Positions 44,796 to 53,615 of a stretch of 64,000 bases of DNA are shown piece after piece. Numbering within the stretch: position 1 is the stretch's first letter; each line of letters begins with the position of its first letter. Source of the DNA: Bacillus mycoides (lineage in GTDB: Bacteria; Bacillota; Bacilli; Bacillales; Bacillaceae_G); the NCBI RefSeq assembly GCF_018742245.1, contig NZ_CP036132.1:2537001-2601000 (forward strand), given 5' to 3'. The translations under genes and the position numbers were made by a program. The notes beneath the pieces were generated by a model that did no database searches, was not told the DNA's origin, and was given only the letters and a program-made list of their open reading frames with translations.

Positions 44796-45428
44796 TTATT
44801 TTTTCTCAAGCAAGACATCTTTTGCACAAATCGTTACTTCTTCAAATGGGCAATCAAATAACATACCTAATTCAAATCCATCTTCAGTAAGCTCTATTTC
44901 ATGGTATAGCCACCAAGCACCTTTAAAACTTTCCGACATAGAACATTTCGTCACTCCTGTAAAAGTTAATTGAAGGTTATCGAAATCACTAAAAGTACCA
45001 CTGCAATCTAATTTTATAGATAAAATATCTTTTGATTTTCTCTCTACAGTTGAAATTTCACTATCATGTAGTGATGCCTCATGTAACTGAATGACATTTG
45101 CCGGAAGCATTTCCTTAACGGAATTAAAATGTTCTAAGTATGATTGATCTAATTGAGCCATTCTTTTCTCATAATCTGCTGTCCACTCTAACAAAAGTTG
45201 CTTTAATTCATTAGGTGGATATTCTGAATCAATAGTGTTATTTTGAATGTATGGATGTAGTGTTTCAGGAAGAAAATCCAATAAATCTTCTTTCCTTTCT
45301 TCTACTTCGTCTTTCAAACTTTGTATATAATCAGGATCCACTTCTTTCCATTCTTCTATTAATTCTATATAATTTACAAATCCTGAAATTTGCATTTCTT
45401 TATACCAATCTTTTGTGAAATATTTCAA
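44796..45428 (-). CDS. DUF4085 family protein
   Basis: 210 residues from a TTG at 45428, with AGGAGAG 6 bases upstream; the ATG two codons earlier overlaps that site. Acidic, soluble. MKYFTKDWYKEMQ, LLEWTADYEKRM, LHEASLHDSEI and the C-terminal GAWWLYHEIELTEDGFEL fit DUF4085. Function unknown, no operon partner. Confidence 0.83.
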   Translation of the reverse strand: MKYFTKDWYKEMQISGFVNYIELIEEWKEVDPDYIQSLKDEVEERKEDLLDFLPETLHPYIQNNTIDSEYPPNELKQLLLEWTADYEKRMAQLDQSYLEHFNSVKEMLPANVIQLHEASLHDSEISTVERKSKDILSIKLDCSGTFSDFDNLQLTFTGVTKCSMSESFKGAWWLYHEIELTEDGFELGMLFDCPFEEVTICAKDVLLEKK

Positions 45429-45650
45429 TGACATCTCTCCTAAAACATTTTAACATCCAAGAAAAACAATATATCCACTTATTATATCATTCCAATAATC
45501 ATTTTTTCTAAAGAAAAAATGTAAAACTATAAATATTCTGCCTATTATTTCTAAAACTTCAGAATATTTACAAAATTATAAAACTAGATTACATTTTACT
45601 AGTACAAGATTTTCCTGTACAAAAATCTAAACAAAAAAAGGGATGGTTAT

Positions 45651-46244
45651 ATGTTGAAGAAATTAGTAGCAGGGACATTAGTAGCAGGTTTTGCATTAAC
45701 TGGAGGATTAGGAGTAGTAAGTGCTGCAGAAAAAGATAATACAATTAAATCATTTGATTATTTAAAAGTTGATGAAAAGAATGTTAATTCATTCACAAAA
45801 TTAAGCGATCAATCAAAAAAAGACATCCAAATTACTATGGTACTACCTAAGCAAAATGAAAATGGAGATTGGTTAGCTTATGGCTTTACTAGCAGAGAAA
45901 CATTGAATGCTTTTATTGAAAAGGATAAAAAGGCACTTAAAAATCAAATTAACCCTTTAGGTAGTGGTGCTGGTAGTACCGATTTTTATGAGCATCAAAA
46001 TAAAGGTGGACAGTATATTTATTGGAGCAGCGGCTTTAAAAACTTACCATCTAGCTGGAACGACAGAATTTCTTCTGTAAGTACAGCATCACCTTCTGCA
46101 AGTTATTCAACAACGCTATGGGAACATTCTTCAACTCAAGGATATGGAAAAGGTGTCTCCTTTAGACACTCTGATTGGTATGGTCAAACTGCTAATTTAG
46201 CTGCGGATTGGAACGATATTACTTCAGCAATTGAAATCAAATAG
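45651..46244 (+). CDS. secreted beta/gamma-crystallin-like protein
   Basis: 197 residues. Signal peptide (1-25, cleavage after VSAA). A linker domain (26-105) is followed by two related repeats (about 111-146 and 154-195): each has an aromatic/Glu-His start (FYEHQNKGGQ; LWEHSSTQGYG) and a WND ending, WNDRISSV (136-143) and WNDITSAI (187-194). NDRISS fits the calcium-binding N/D-N/D-x-x-S/T-S rule of beta/gamma-crystallins exactly; NDITSA fits in five of six places. The double-Greek-key call is by pattern; a peptidase-inhibitor role seen in some relatives is possible. Start has AAAGGGATGG upstream; single gene. Confidence 0.7.
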   Translation: MLKKLVAGTLVAGFALTGGLGVVSAAEKDNTIKSFDYLKVDEKNVNSFTKLSDQSKKDIQITMVLPKQNENGDWLAYGFTSRETLNAFIEKDKKALKNQINPLGSGAGSTDFYEHQNKGGQYIYWSSGFKNLPSSWNDRISSVSTASPSASYSTTLWEHSSTQGYGKGVSFRHSDWYGQTANLAADWNDITSAIEIK

Positions 46245-46327
46245 TAACAGGGCATTTCAATTGAATAGTTGGAACTACATTTTTATATAGTTTCACACAT
46301 ATTGCTACTTAAATATTATTAGATAGT

Positions 46328-46359
46328 AGAAAGACCAGTCATTTTAGACTGGTCTTTCT
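46328..46359. terminator. bidirectional terminator
   Basis: AGAAAGACCAGTC / GACTGGTCTTTCT perfect 13-bp stem, 85 bases past the crystallin-like gene. Confidence 0.85.
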
Positions 46360-46440
46360 CCCTTCAAGCATGCACAGCATTTCCTACCGCCTACAATAAT
46401 GCTTCATGAATTGCTTCAGATAAATTAGAGAACCATTACA

Positions 46441-46920
46441 CTATTCACTATCAAAACTCTTCTGTAATTTCCGAATGTAAATAATTTGACCAATATGATA
46501 CGCATTATGAGTTGTTACATTAGCTAATACTTCCCACCACTTCGCAGATACAGGAAATCCAATTACATCACTTTCAACCTTGTCTTCATTTATGAGATTT
46601 TGCCATTGTAACAGTTTCTCTAATAGTTTTTCTCTTAACTCTTCAAATGTTTGATTATCTGATAGCATAAAACTTTTGTTATTATCACCAATAGCGGGCA
46701 CGGCATTAACATTTGATTCTTTATACCTTGTTTGCCACGTCGAGTTCCAATACAGTAAATGTTGTACAATTTCAGCTATACTATTACTCTCTTCATTCGG
46801 CTTCCAGAAAGCCTCTCTCTCAGATAAATCTTTTACTGCATCTGAAAATGGAATATACCAACTAGGATCATTCGCATTTGCTAATAACTGATCTGCTAAA
46901 ACGTCTTTAACATGGAACAC
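46441..46920 (-). CDS. DinB family protein
   Basis: 159 residues from a GTG at 46920, with GGGGGGA 7 bases upstream; an ATG at 46935 overlaps that site. Four-helix DinB/YfiT-like fold: SWYIPFSDAVKDLSEREAFWKPNEESNS, EIVQHLLYWNSTW with the first metal His, and the C-terminal NVTTHNAYHIGQIIYIRKL with the HxxxH pair. Probable metal-dependent thiol transferase or unknown. Confidence 0.9.
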   Translation of the reverse strand: MFHVKDVLADQLLANANDPSWYIPFSDAVKDLSEREAFWKPNEESNSIAEIVQHLLYWNSTWQTRYKESNVNAVPAIGDNNKSFMLSDNQTFEELREKLLEKLLQWQNLINEDKVESDVIGFPVSAKWWEVLANVTTHNAYHIGQIIYIRKLQKSFDSE

Positions 46921-47190
46921 TTTGCTTCCCCCCATTTTAAAAACTTAATTTCATCATCATGAATGCAATACTCACTTTTCTATATACGCTAAGTCTGTGC
47001 GATTCCCTCTTTTTATCACCATTCCCATACTTAGGTACTTAAAGAAACTTAAAGCACCTAATCTATAAACCACCTCGAAGAATACAGAAATACTACTAAT
47101 TGCTATTACTTGTATAAAAACAATATGTAAGATTAATAGATTTTCTCCTTAATACTCGTTATGATAAAAGAAAAAGAAAGCGAGCGACCA

Positions 47191-48036
47191 ATGAATAAAA
47201 AAATCGCGGTTATTACAGGGGCATCAAGTGGATTCGGACTATTAACGACACTTGAACTTGCGAAAAAAAACTATTTAGTCATTGCTACAATGCGAAATCT
47301 TGAAAAACAAGTAGACTTAATATCTCAAGCTACTAAACTCAACTTACAGCAAAACATAAAAGTTCAACAATTAGATGTAACAGATCAAAGTTCTATACAT
47401 AACTTTCAATTATTTTTAAAAGACATGAATAGAGTAGACCTTCTCATTAATAATGCAGGATATGCAACTGGGGGCTTTGTAGAAGAAATTCCAGTAGAGG
47501 AATACCGTAAACAATTTGAAACGAACCTTTTTGGAGCTATATCAATCACTCAACTTGTCTTACCATATATGAGAAAGCAGAAAAGTGGAAAAATCATTAA
47601 TATAAGCAGCATTAGCGGCCAAGTCGGATTCCCTGGTTTATCCCCTTATGTATCTTCAAAATATGCATTAGAAGGCTGGAGTGAATCGCTTCGCTTAGAA
47701 GTAAAACCTTTCGGAATAGACGTTGCCTTACTTGAACCTGGTTCTTATAACACGAACATATGGGAAGTTGGTAAACAATTAGCTGAAAACCAATCTGATA
47801 CAACCTCTCCTTACAAAGAATATATGGATAAAATACAAAAGCACATAAACAATGGCAACGATACACTTGGTAATCCGATGGATGTTGCAAATAAAATCGT
47901 AGAAATTGCTGAAGCAAGGCGTACTCCATTACGATACCCAATTGGGAAAGGTGTAAAATTTATGATCTTTGCGAAGAAGGTTCTTCCATGGAGATTGTGG
48001 GAATTTCTTGTTTTGAGGAGTTTTAGGAAGATGTAA
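47191..48036 (+). CDS. short-chain dehydrogenase/reductase
   Basis: 281 residues from the ATG at 47191; the frame opens 10 codons earlier without a ribosome site, and the chosen start has only a weak one. TGASSGFG cofactor motif (about 10-17), NNAGYATGG, the catalytic Ser in ISSISGQVG and Tyr-x-x-x-Lys in YVSSKYALEG are intact. Substrate unknown; single gene with a terminator. Confidence 0.9.
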   Translation: MNKKIAVITGASSGFGLLTTLELAKKNYLVIATMRNLEKQVDLISQATKLNLQQNIKVQQLDVTDQSSIHNFQLFLKDMNRVDLLINNAGYATGGFVEEIPVEEYRKQFETNLFGAISITQLVLPYMRKQKSGKIINISSISGQVGFPGLSPYVSSKYALEGWSESLRLEVKPFGIDVALLEPGSYNTNIWEVGKQLAENQSDTTSPYKEYMDKIQKHINNGNDTLGNPMDVANKIVEIAEARRTPLRYPIGKGVKFMIFAKKVLPWRLWEFLVLRSFRKM

Positions 48037-48038
48037 AT

Positions 48039-48082
48039 AAAAAGAGTAGCTATCAAGATAAGTAATGGTAGCTACTCTTTTT
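48039..48082. terminator. bidirectional terminator
   Basis: AAAAAGAGTAGCTA / TAGCTACTCTTTTT perfect 14-bp stem between convergent genes. Confidence 0.9.
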
Positions 48083-48112
48083 GAATTTTTATCATTGTAT
48101 TTTCCAATATCA

Positions 48113-48493
48113 TTATGTCGATATAGGATCAAAATAAAACAAAATCGAAACCATAAAAATAAATACGAAAAATCCAATAATAGAGAGAATATATTCTTTT
48201 GTCTCTCTATTATATTTCCACTCCATCCATATGCGTAATAGGCATGTTGTTCCAAAATAAGTAAGCATAGCAATTCCTATATTAGCATTTTCTGCTTTGA
48301 ACAGATAAATAAAACTTACTATAAGATATACGATAAAAAGACCTATTTCCAATTTTACATGTAGACTATTCACATGCTTATATCCCCAAAAACCGCTCTT
48401 TGACATATTCAACTTTTTTCTTAAAAATTTTTCTATAAAGTATCCAACAATAATTAGTCCTATAGCTATAATCCAAATAGTAGAGTTACCCAT
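48113..48493 (-). CDS. DUF4181 membrane protein (copy 1)
   Basis: 126 residues, four hydrophobic helices (about 5-22, 45-63, 72-84 and 100-118). KKLNMSKSGFWGYKHVNSLH after helix 1 and WMEWKYNRETKEYILS before the last helix match the DUF4181 pattern. A paralogue lies at 48893-49255 with a shortened NUDIX gene between. Function unknown. Confidence 0.82.
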   Translation of the reverse strand: MGNSTIWIIAIGLIIVGYFIEKFLRKKLNMSKSGFWGYKHVNSLHVKLEIGLFIVYLIVSFIYLFKAENANIGIAMLTYFGTTCLLRIWMEWKYNRETKEYILSIIGFFVFIFMVSILFYFDPIST

Positions 48494-48549
48494 TACTTTC
48501 CCTCCTATTACTTTATTTATTTTTAGAAATAAAGTGGACTATATTACGG

Positions 48550-48831
48550 TTATTCCCTTCTAAATAACTTACGATTCCTTGTGCAGTGATGTCCTTTTTC
48601 TTTGTTCCACTCAAAAATGTTTTCATTTACAATTGCTAACTCTTGAACATCAACTTTCAAATCGTATTCTTCCATTAACTCTCGAATTATTGCTTCTTGT
48701 GCCGTCTCACCAAATTCAATAGAGCCACCTGGAAAACGGTAAAGTGATTCATTCTCGTCACATTGAACAAGCACTTTAGATTGATCTTCATTTACAATCA
48801 TTGCTTCAGCACGTAATCGAGCACTTTTCAT
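48550..48831 (-). CDS. NUDIX hydrolase, C-terminally truncated
   Basis: 93 residues. The NUDIX box GGSIEFGETAQEAIIRELMEEY is spread over about residues 35-56 with its catalytic Glu residues intact (two pieces of that stretch: GSIEFGETAQEA and RELMEEY). Family members run to about 140-150 residues; here the sequence turns into a basic tail (CTRNRKLFRRE) right after IFEWNKEKGHH. A deletion or frameshift near 48585 has probably removed the C-terminal third. It may be inactive. Confidence 0.7.
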   Translation of the reverse strand: MKSARLRAEAMIVNEDQSKVLVQCDENESLYRFPGGSIEFGETAQEAIIRELMEEYDLKVDVQELAIVNENIFEWNKEKGHHCTRNRKLFRRE

Positions 48832-48892
48832 TTCTTCTCTCCCTATAATTGCTCATTATATGATATTGCCATAGTGTCGTAATCAATACGTA

Positions 48893-49255
48893 TTAAATAA
48901 GGAAATATAGAATTATCCCCGTTATCATTAGTGATACAGCCCCGCCTAAGGACATCAAAAACTCCCTCGATTCTCTATCGTATTTCCATTCCATATATGA
49001 TTCGAAACTATATAACGAAATTAAAAACAGAAAAGGTAGAAAGCCCATGTATAGGGGATTTGAAAGAGAAGGACATATAATCATAACCACTATATAAGAA
49101 AAAATAATAATTCTGTTTCCCCATTTATGCAGCTTATTTACATATTTATTATTCCATCCTTTTTGTTTCGGTATATTTAGCCTTTTTCTCACTATATTTT
49201 CTAAGAAAAATAAGAATATGATCCATAAAACTAATACAATTACTTTCACATGCAA
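48893..49255 (-). CDS. DUF4181 membrane protein (copy 2)
   Basis: 120 residues, four hydrophobic helices. KRLNIPKQKGWNNKYVNKLHKW and YMEWKYDRESREFLMS (each shown in part: NKYVNKLHKW; MEWKYDRESREF) correspond to the same blocks of copy 1. The two copies have diverged well beyond recent duplication. Function unknown. Upstream gene is the PP2C-like protein, 17 bases away, so transcription may be shared. Confidence 0.82.
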   Translation of the reverse strand: MHVKVIVLVLWIIFLFFLENIVRKRLNIPKQKGWNNKYVNKLHKWGNRIIIFSYIVVMIICPSLSNPLYMGFLPFLFLISLYSFESYMEWKYDRESREFLMSLGGAVSLMITGIILYFLI

Positions 49256-49272
49256 TAGAGGGATCGCCTCCT

Positions 49273-50115
49273 TTACCTTATCGTCTGGATTTTCTCCGGC
49301 TGATTACTCGGATACGTAGCATTGCCTTTGTTTTCAACATCCCAACTAATAATTGTCGCACTATCTCGCCCTAACTGATGATGAACATGCTCTAAAACAT
49401 TGCGAATATTGGCATTAATTTCGTTATTATTTCTATTCATTTCACTATACAGATTTTCAGGGGTTTCATATCGGCGGTCCCCACATTCTAATACCCCATC
49501 TGTCACCATTACAATTCGATTCTTTCCAGTACGTAATTCACGAATTCCTGATGAATAGCAAGGTACAGGTAAATTAAATGTATTTACATTACCAATCCAT
49601 TCGTAAAAGTGGCGTTGATTCAATGCATATTGTCCTAATTTATGTAACTCTTCATGAAATACATAAACTAGGCAATCGCCAATAGATAGCCACCATATGT
49701 AATTTTCTTTTCTTACGCATATTAAGCAAGCAGTTTCACCTTTTATTTTTTCGCACTTTTCTTTAAATGAGAGGGATTGAAAAATCGTAAGTATATAATT
49801 TTCAACAGATCGAAATACGGTTTCAATTGATTCTTTCATAATCACTTTTATATTTTCATATTCTTTTTGGATTGTATTTACTACTAAATCAACGCTTTCT
49901 GCACTATGATGTCCGTCTAATATAACGGTGAATTCCCAATCACCATTCGACCAAACTAATGCACCGTCTTCATTCTTTTTTGCTCCGGCACTTATATTCC
50001 CGCCGTATTTACCAAGTAAGATATCACCATATTGCTTTACTGAAACTTCGTCTAAACACATTTCCCTACTTCCAACCCATGAATATTGTGTATTATTTGT
50101 TGTATGCATACTCAT
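49273..50115 (-). CDS. PP2C-like protein phosphatase domain protein
   Basis: 280 residues, soluble. PP2C landmarks: AGAKKNEDGALVW (motif 1 Asp), FTVILDGHHSAES (motif 2, DGHH in place of the usual DGHG), WWLSIGDCLVYVF, IVMVTDGVLEC and a final RDSATIISWD. The metal-binding aspartates look present, so activity is possible. Its start overlaps the HIT gene end by about 22 bases. No kinase partner is seen; the ATG at 50115 has no strong ribosome site, so the start is uncertain. Confidence 0.75.
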   Translation of the reverse strand: MSMHTTNNTQYSWVGSREMCLDEVSVKQYGDILLGKYGGNISAGAKKNEDGALVWSNGDWEFTVILDGHHSAESVDLVVNTIQKEYENIKVIMKESIETVFRSVENYILTIFQSLSFKEKCEKIKGETACLICVRKENYIWWLSIGDCLVYVFHEELHKLGQYALNQRHFYEWIGNVNTFNLPVPCYSSGIRELRTGKNRIVMVTDGVLECGDRRYETPENLYSEMNRNNNEINANIRNVLEHVHHQLGRDSATIISWDVENKGNATYPSNQPEKIQTIR

Positions 50116-50578
50116 TTACCATATACTTTCGTATTCTTTCGCATAGTTTTTTAATTTTCTCTGAATCTCCATGTGGTGCACCAGTCCAATTTGCTACTTC
50201 AGTCGGTGACCAAAACTCTTTTGGTGTATTTGGATAACGCGGTATAATGTGCATATGCATATGTGGTACACCATTTCCTGAAACGAAAGTATAAATATGT
50301 TCTGCACCTTCGCATTCTTTTAGCGCTTTACTTACTCTACTTGTTATCAGCCCGAATGCTTTTGCCTCATTTTCAGTTAATTCAGCGAGACCAGGTACAT
50401 GTCTTTTTATATCAATCATTACATAACCAAGATATGTTTCTTCTTTATCCCAATGGACATGCCCAACGTATATGAGAGCATCTTCATAAATAGCACCACC
50501 TGGAACTATAATGTTTCCTTTATGTTTTTCGCAAATAAAGCAGTTTTGTTCTGCTTGCTTGTTTATTGGCATATCCAT
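50093..50578 (-). CDS. HIT family protein
   Basis: 161 residues from the ATG at 50578 (AAAAGGA 5 bases upstream); the frame opens at 50605. A CFICEKHKG zinc-type pair at the start and the catalytic triad HMHMHIIPR near residue 120 (HxHxHxx). Such proteins hydrolyse or transfer nucleotides. The 3' end overlaps the PP2C-like gene, so both are translated together. Confidence 0.9.
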   Translation of the reverse strand: MDMPINKQAEQNCFICEKHKGNIIVPGGAIYEDALIYVGHVHWDKEETYLGYVMIDIKRHVPGLAELTENEAKAFGLITSRVSKALKECEGAEHIYTFVSGNGVPHMHMHIIPRYPNTPKEFWSPTEVANWTGAPHGDSEKIKKLCERIRKYMVNEYAYNK

Positions 50579-50723
50579 CACCATCCTTTTCATATATAAT
50601 ATCATAAAAAAAAGGAAAAATAGGTTTTATATTCCGAAAATTCAATCTCTTAAACCCGCATTTTTTCTATTAAATTTATATGATACGATTTAAACAAATT
50701 TCATTTTAAAAGTTTACAACTCA

Positions 50724-50879
50724 TTATTTCTTCAAAAGCGTAATCCCCATTCCAACTGCAATCCCAATCGCTATTCCGATTGCTATATTATCAGTAAATA
50801 CACCAGGAATTACACCAATTACAACACCTATAGCGACACCAATTGTCATAGCATCATTTCTTTTTTTATTTTTAGACAA
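50724..50879 (-). CDS. glycine-zipper small membrane protein, 51 residues
   Basis: TTG start at 50879 with GGGGGAG 8 bases upstream; stop at 50724-50726. After a basic, polar start (SKNKKRNDA) almost all of the protein is hydrophobic with regularly spaced glycines (IGVAIGVVIGVIPGV, then AIGIAIGIAVGMGI), i.e. two glycine-zipper helices. Ends LLKK. Family not named; such proteins can insert into membranes as small pores or assembly factors. Confidence 0.65.
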   Translation of the reverse strand: MSKNKKRNDAMTIGVAIGVVIGVIPGVFTDNIAIGIAIGIAVGMGITLLKK

Positions 50880-51124
50880 AATTGCATCTCCCCCATCATT
50901 TCTCTCTATATAATATCTATTTACATAAACGTGGTAATATTCTAATATATTTGCTATTCCACTTGAATATTTCCAAAAAATGTACTTTAAACTTTAAATA
51001 TATTACTTTTCCATCCTCCGTACATACTCCTCTTATTATGAAAAAATTTTCAAGTAACCATTAAATATACATAGGCATTTACTATAAGAAAGACCAGTAA
51101 TTCATTTAAGGAGGAACAATTCAT

Positions 51125-51361
51125 ATGCATCCTCATTGGAACCCAAATTTAAATCATCAATATGTTTACTCGCCCCATACTGCAAGGAATACACTGCATT
51201 ATGATTCGCAATACATGATGCAGCGCATCGCAAGTCTTGAAAGTCAATTAGCTAAATTAATCTCTTTAATCGAAGAAAATAATCATTTAATTAAATCAAT
51301 GGAACAACAGCAAAACCAAGTTTGTGCACCAGCTGGAGGTTCTGTTATTGTTCGGATGTAA
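51125..51361 (+). CDS. small coiled-coil protein
   Basis: 78 residues, AAGGAGG 9 bases before the ATG. A His/Asn/Tyr-rich start (HPHWNPNLNHQYVYSPH), a heptad helix (MMQRIASLESQLAKLISLIEE), and a C-terminus with one Cys. This make-up is common among spore-coat or germination accessory proteins of bacilli, but I do not recognise the family and the role is inferred only from composition. Confidence 0.65.
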   Translation: MHPHWNPNLNHQYVYSPHTARNTLHYDSQYMMQRIASLESQLAKLISLIEENNHLIKSMEQQQNQVCAPAGGSVIVRM

Positions 51362-51367
51362 TTCGAA

Positions 51368-51410
51368 TTCAAAAAAACACACTTTGTTGTATAAAGTGTG
51401 TTTTTTGAAT
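51368..51410. terminator. bidirectional terminator
   Basis: AAAAAACACACTTT / AAAGTGTGTTTTTT stem between two convergent genes. Confidence 0.88.
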
Positions 51411-52246
51411 TATTTTCTTTTTGTATGAAACCCTTGCGTAATTCGGTCTAATATAATCGCAATCACGACGATAGCTAGTCCAGCTTCAAATCCCATTCCG
51501 ATGTTTACTTGTGTTACAGAGCGATATACATCGACGCCAAGTCCTGGCGCTCCTACAAGTGAAGCTGTTACAACCATTGATAACGAAAGCATAATACTTT
51601 GATTCACTCCAGCCATGATCGTTCCGGTTGCGAGTGGTAATTGTACTTTAAATAATTTTTGTGATGCGGTAGAGCCAAACGCATTCGCAGCTTCAATTAA
51701 ATCTTCTGGAACTTGTCTAATTCCTAAGTCTGTAAATCTGATTGTCGGTGGCATAGCAAAAATAACGGAAGCGATAATGCCCGGTACGACGCCTACTCCA
51801 AAAAATGTAATCGCGGGAATGAGATACACGAATGCGGGCATTGTTTGCATAAAATCTAATGTCGGTTTTAAAAATTTTGAGAAACGTTCATTTTGCGAAG
51901 CTAAAATTCCAATTGGGATTCCGATAATAATTGAAATAATAACGGAAGTAAGTACGAGCGCTAATGTTTGCATCGTTTGTGCCCAGTAGTTAATATTTAA
52001 AATAAATAATAATCCAATGAGTGTAAAAATGACTAAAGATAATTTTCTCGTTGTGTACCAAATAAGGAAACATAGGATAATAATCATCAATATGGCTGGT
52101 ATTATTGTTAAAAAATTAGTGAGTAAATCAACGAATCCGCCGATAATATAGGAGAATCCTCGGAACAGTCCTTCAAAGTGCTCATATAAACTTGCAACAA
52201 ATGAATCGACCCATTCCCCTAATGGAATACGCGGTATACTATTCAT
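51410..52246 (-). CDS. opuAB: glycine betaine/proline-type ABC transporter permease
   Basis: 278 residues, ProW/OpuAB type with about six helices. The coupling segment IRFTDLGIRQVPEDLIEAANAFGSTA (shown in part: GIRQVPEDLIEAA) and PLATGTIMAGVNQS are typical. It begins inside the end of the ATPase gene (8-base overlap). With the ATPase and the divergent binding protein it would import betaine or carnitine for osmoprotection. Substrate not certain. Confidence 0.9.
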   Translation of the reverse strand: MNSIPRIPLGEWVDSFVASLYEHFEGLFRGFSYIIGGFVDLLTNFLTIIPAILMIIILCFLIWYTTRKLSLVIFTLIGLLFILNINYWAQTMQTLALVLTSVIISIIIGIPIGILASQNERFSKFLKPTLDFMQTMPAFVYLIPAITFFGVGVVPGIIASVIFAMPPTIRFTDLGIRQVPEDLIEAANAFGSTASQKLFKVQLPLATGTIMAGVNQSIMLSLSMVVTASLVGAPGLGVDVYRSVTQVNIGMGFEAGLAIVVIAIILDRITQGFHTKRK

Positions 52247-53444
52247 CGTCTTTCACCTCTTCCTCAATGTTTCCTGCAAGAGCCTGAATGACACTTTCAC
52301 GTTTAATAATTCCTCTTAGCCTTTTCTTCTCATCAATTACGGGTAACGGATATTTCATCTCCGCCATTTTTGCATACGTTTCTTCAAGTAAAGTATCTAA
52401 ATACACATGCGGAATATCGTTAAGTAATAAATCAGCAATCGGCCACTGTTTTTGTACTGCTTTACTTGCATCATCCGCAGTTAATATACCTAAAAACTCA
52501 TACTTTTTGTTTACAACATATACGGTAGAAACACCTGCATTCCTCATAATTTGAAGTGCTACACGTGGTCCACGATCAATTAATAAAGTCTCCGGTCGTT
52601 TTAATATAGATTCCGCCGTAATTACTTTTCCTAAATTCACGTCCGCCACGAATTTCTCTACAAATTCATTGGCAGGACTCATCATAATTTCTTCCGGCGT
52701 TCCAATTTGAACGATTTCTCCATCTTTCATTAATGCGATACGATCTCCAATACGAAGCGCTTCATCTAAATCGTGTGTAATAAATATAATTGTTTTTTCC
52801 ATTTTATCTTGTAACTCTAACAATTCATCTTGCATTTCTTTTCGAATTAGTGGATCTAATGCACTAAATGACTCGTCCATTAGTAATACATCTGGATTAT
52901 TCGTTAGTGCCCTTGCGATTCCAACACGCTGCTGCATACCACCACTAAGTTGACTTGGGTAATTATCTTTATGATGATCTAGCCCTACTAACTGTAGTGA
53001 TTCTAACGCCTTATTTTCTCTTTCCTCTACTGGAACTCCTTGAATTTCTAACCCGTACGCAACGTTTTGTATCACTGTACGGTGCGGAAATAAAGCGAAC
53101 TTTTGAAACACCATGCTCATCTTCGTTCTTCTTACTCTTCGCAACTCTTCTTTTCCCATCGTTGCGATATCTTCACCATCTATGTATATATGCCCCGCTG
53201 TCGGTTTAATTAATTGATTTAGCATTCGAACCAATGTAGATTTCCCACTACCAGATAAACCCATAATAACGAAAATTTCTCCAGTGTATACTTCAAACGT
53301 TGCCTTTTTCACACCAACGTTCATTCCTGTCTCCTTTAAAATTTCGGATTTGCTTTTTCCTTCTTTTAATAAGGTAAGCGCTCGTTGCGGATGTTTCCCA
53401 AATACTTTTGTTACATTTTCAACACGTACCTTTGTATTATCCAT
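52239..53444 (-). CDS. opuAA: glycine betaine ABC transporter ATP-binding protein
   Basis: 401 residues. ATPase domain with Walker A GLSGSGKST (about 57-65), signature LSGGMQQRVGIARA, Walker B VLLMDESFSALD and switch His ITHDLDEA; then two CBS domains (about 285-395, starting ITAESILKRPETLL) that sense ionic strength or nucleotide in OpuA-type systems. First of the opuAA-opuAB pair. Confidence 0.93.
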   Translation of the reverse strand: MDNTKVRVENVTKVFGKHPQRALTLLKEGKSKSEILKETGMNVGVKKATFEVYTGEIFVIMGLSGSGKSTLVRMLNQLIKPTAGHIYIDGEDIATMGKEELRRVRRTKMSMVFQKFALFPHRTVIQNVAYGLEIQGVPVEERENKALESLQLVGLDHHKDNYPSQLSGGMQQRVGIARALTNNPDVLLMDESFSALDPLIRKEMQDELLELQDKMEKTIIFITHDLDEALRIGDRIALMKDGEIVQIGTPEEIMMSPANEFVEKFVADVNLGKVITAESILKRPETLLIDRGPRVALQIMRNAGVSTVYVVNKKYEFLGILTADDASKAVQKQWPIADLLLNDIPHVYLDTLLEETYAKMAEMKYPLPVIDEKKRLRGIIKRESVIQALAGNIEEEVKDDE

Positions 53445-53615
53445 GTCACTACTCCTTTTCTGCCCATCTATTTACATAGTGTTGCGATTTTGCAAAGAAA
53501 TATTACATAAAAATGACATTCATAAGCTTTCTTTAAAATTCTCGTTTCCGTTCATAATAAGAATGCTTACTTATACATTTATTTAAAAAGGCAAACGTTT
53601 CTTAGGAGGGTTTCG

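Noticed and set aside
47612..48273. Minus-strand open frames over the SDR gene and its 3' flank
   Set aside because: Shadows of the SDR and DUF4181 genes without start signals.
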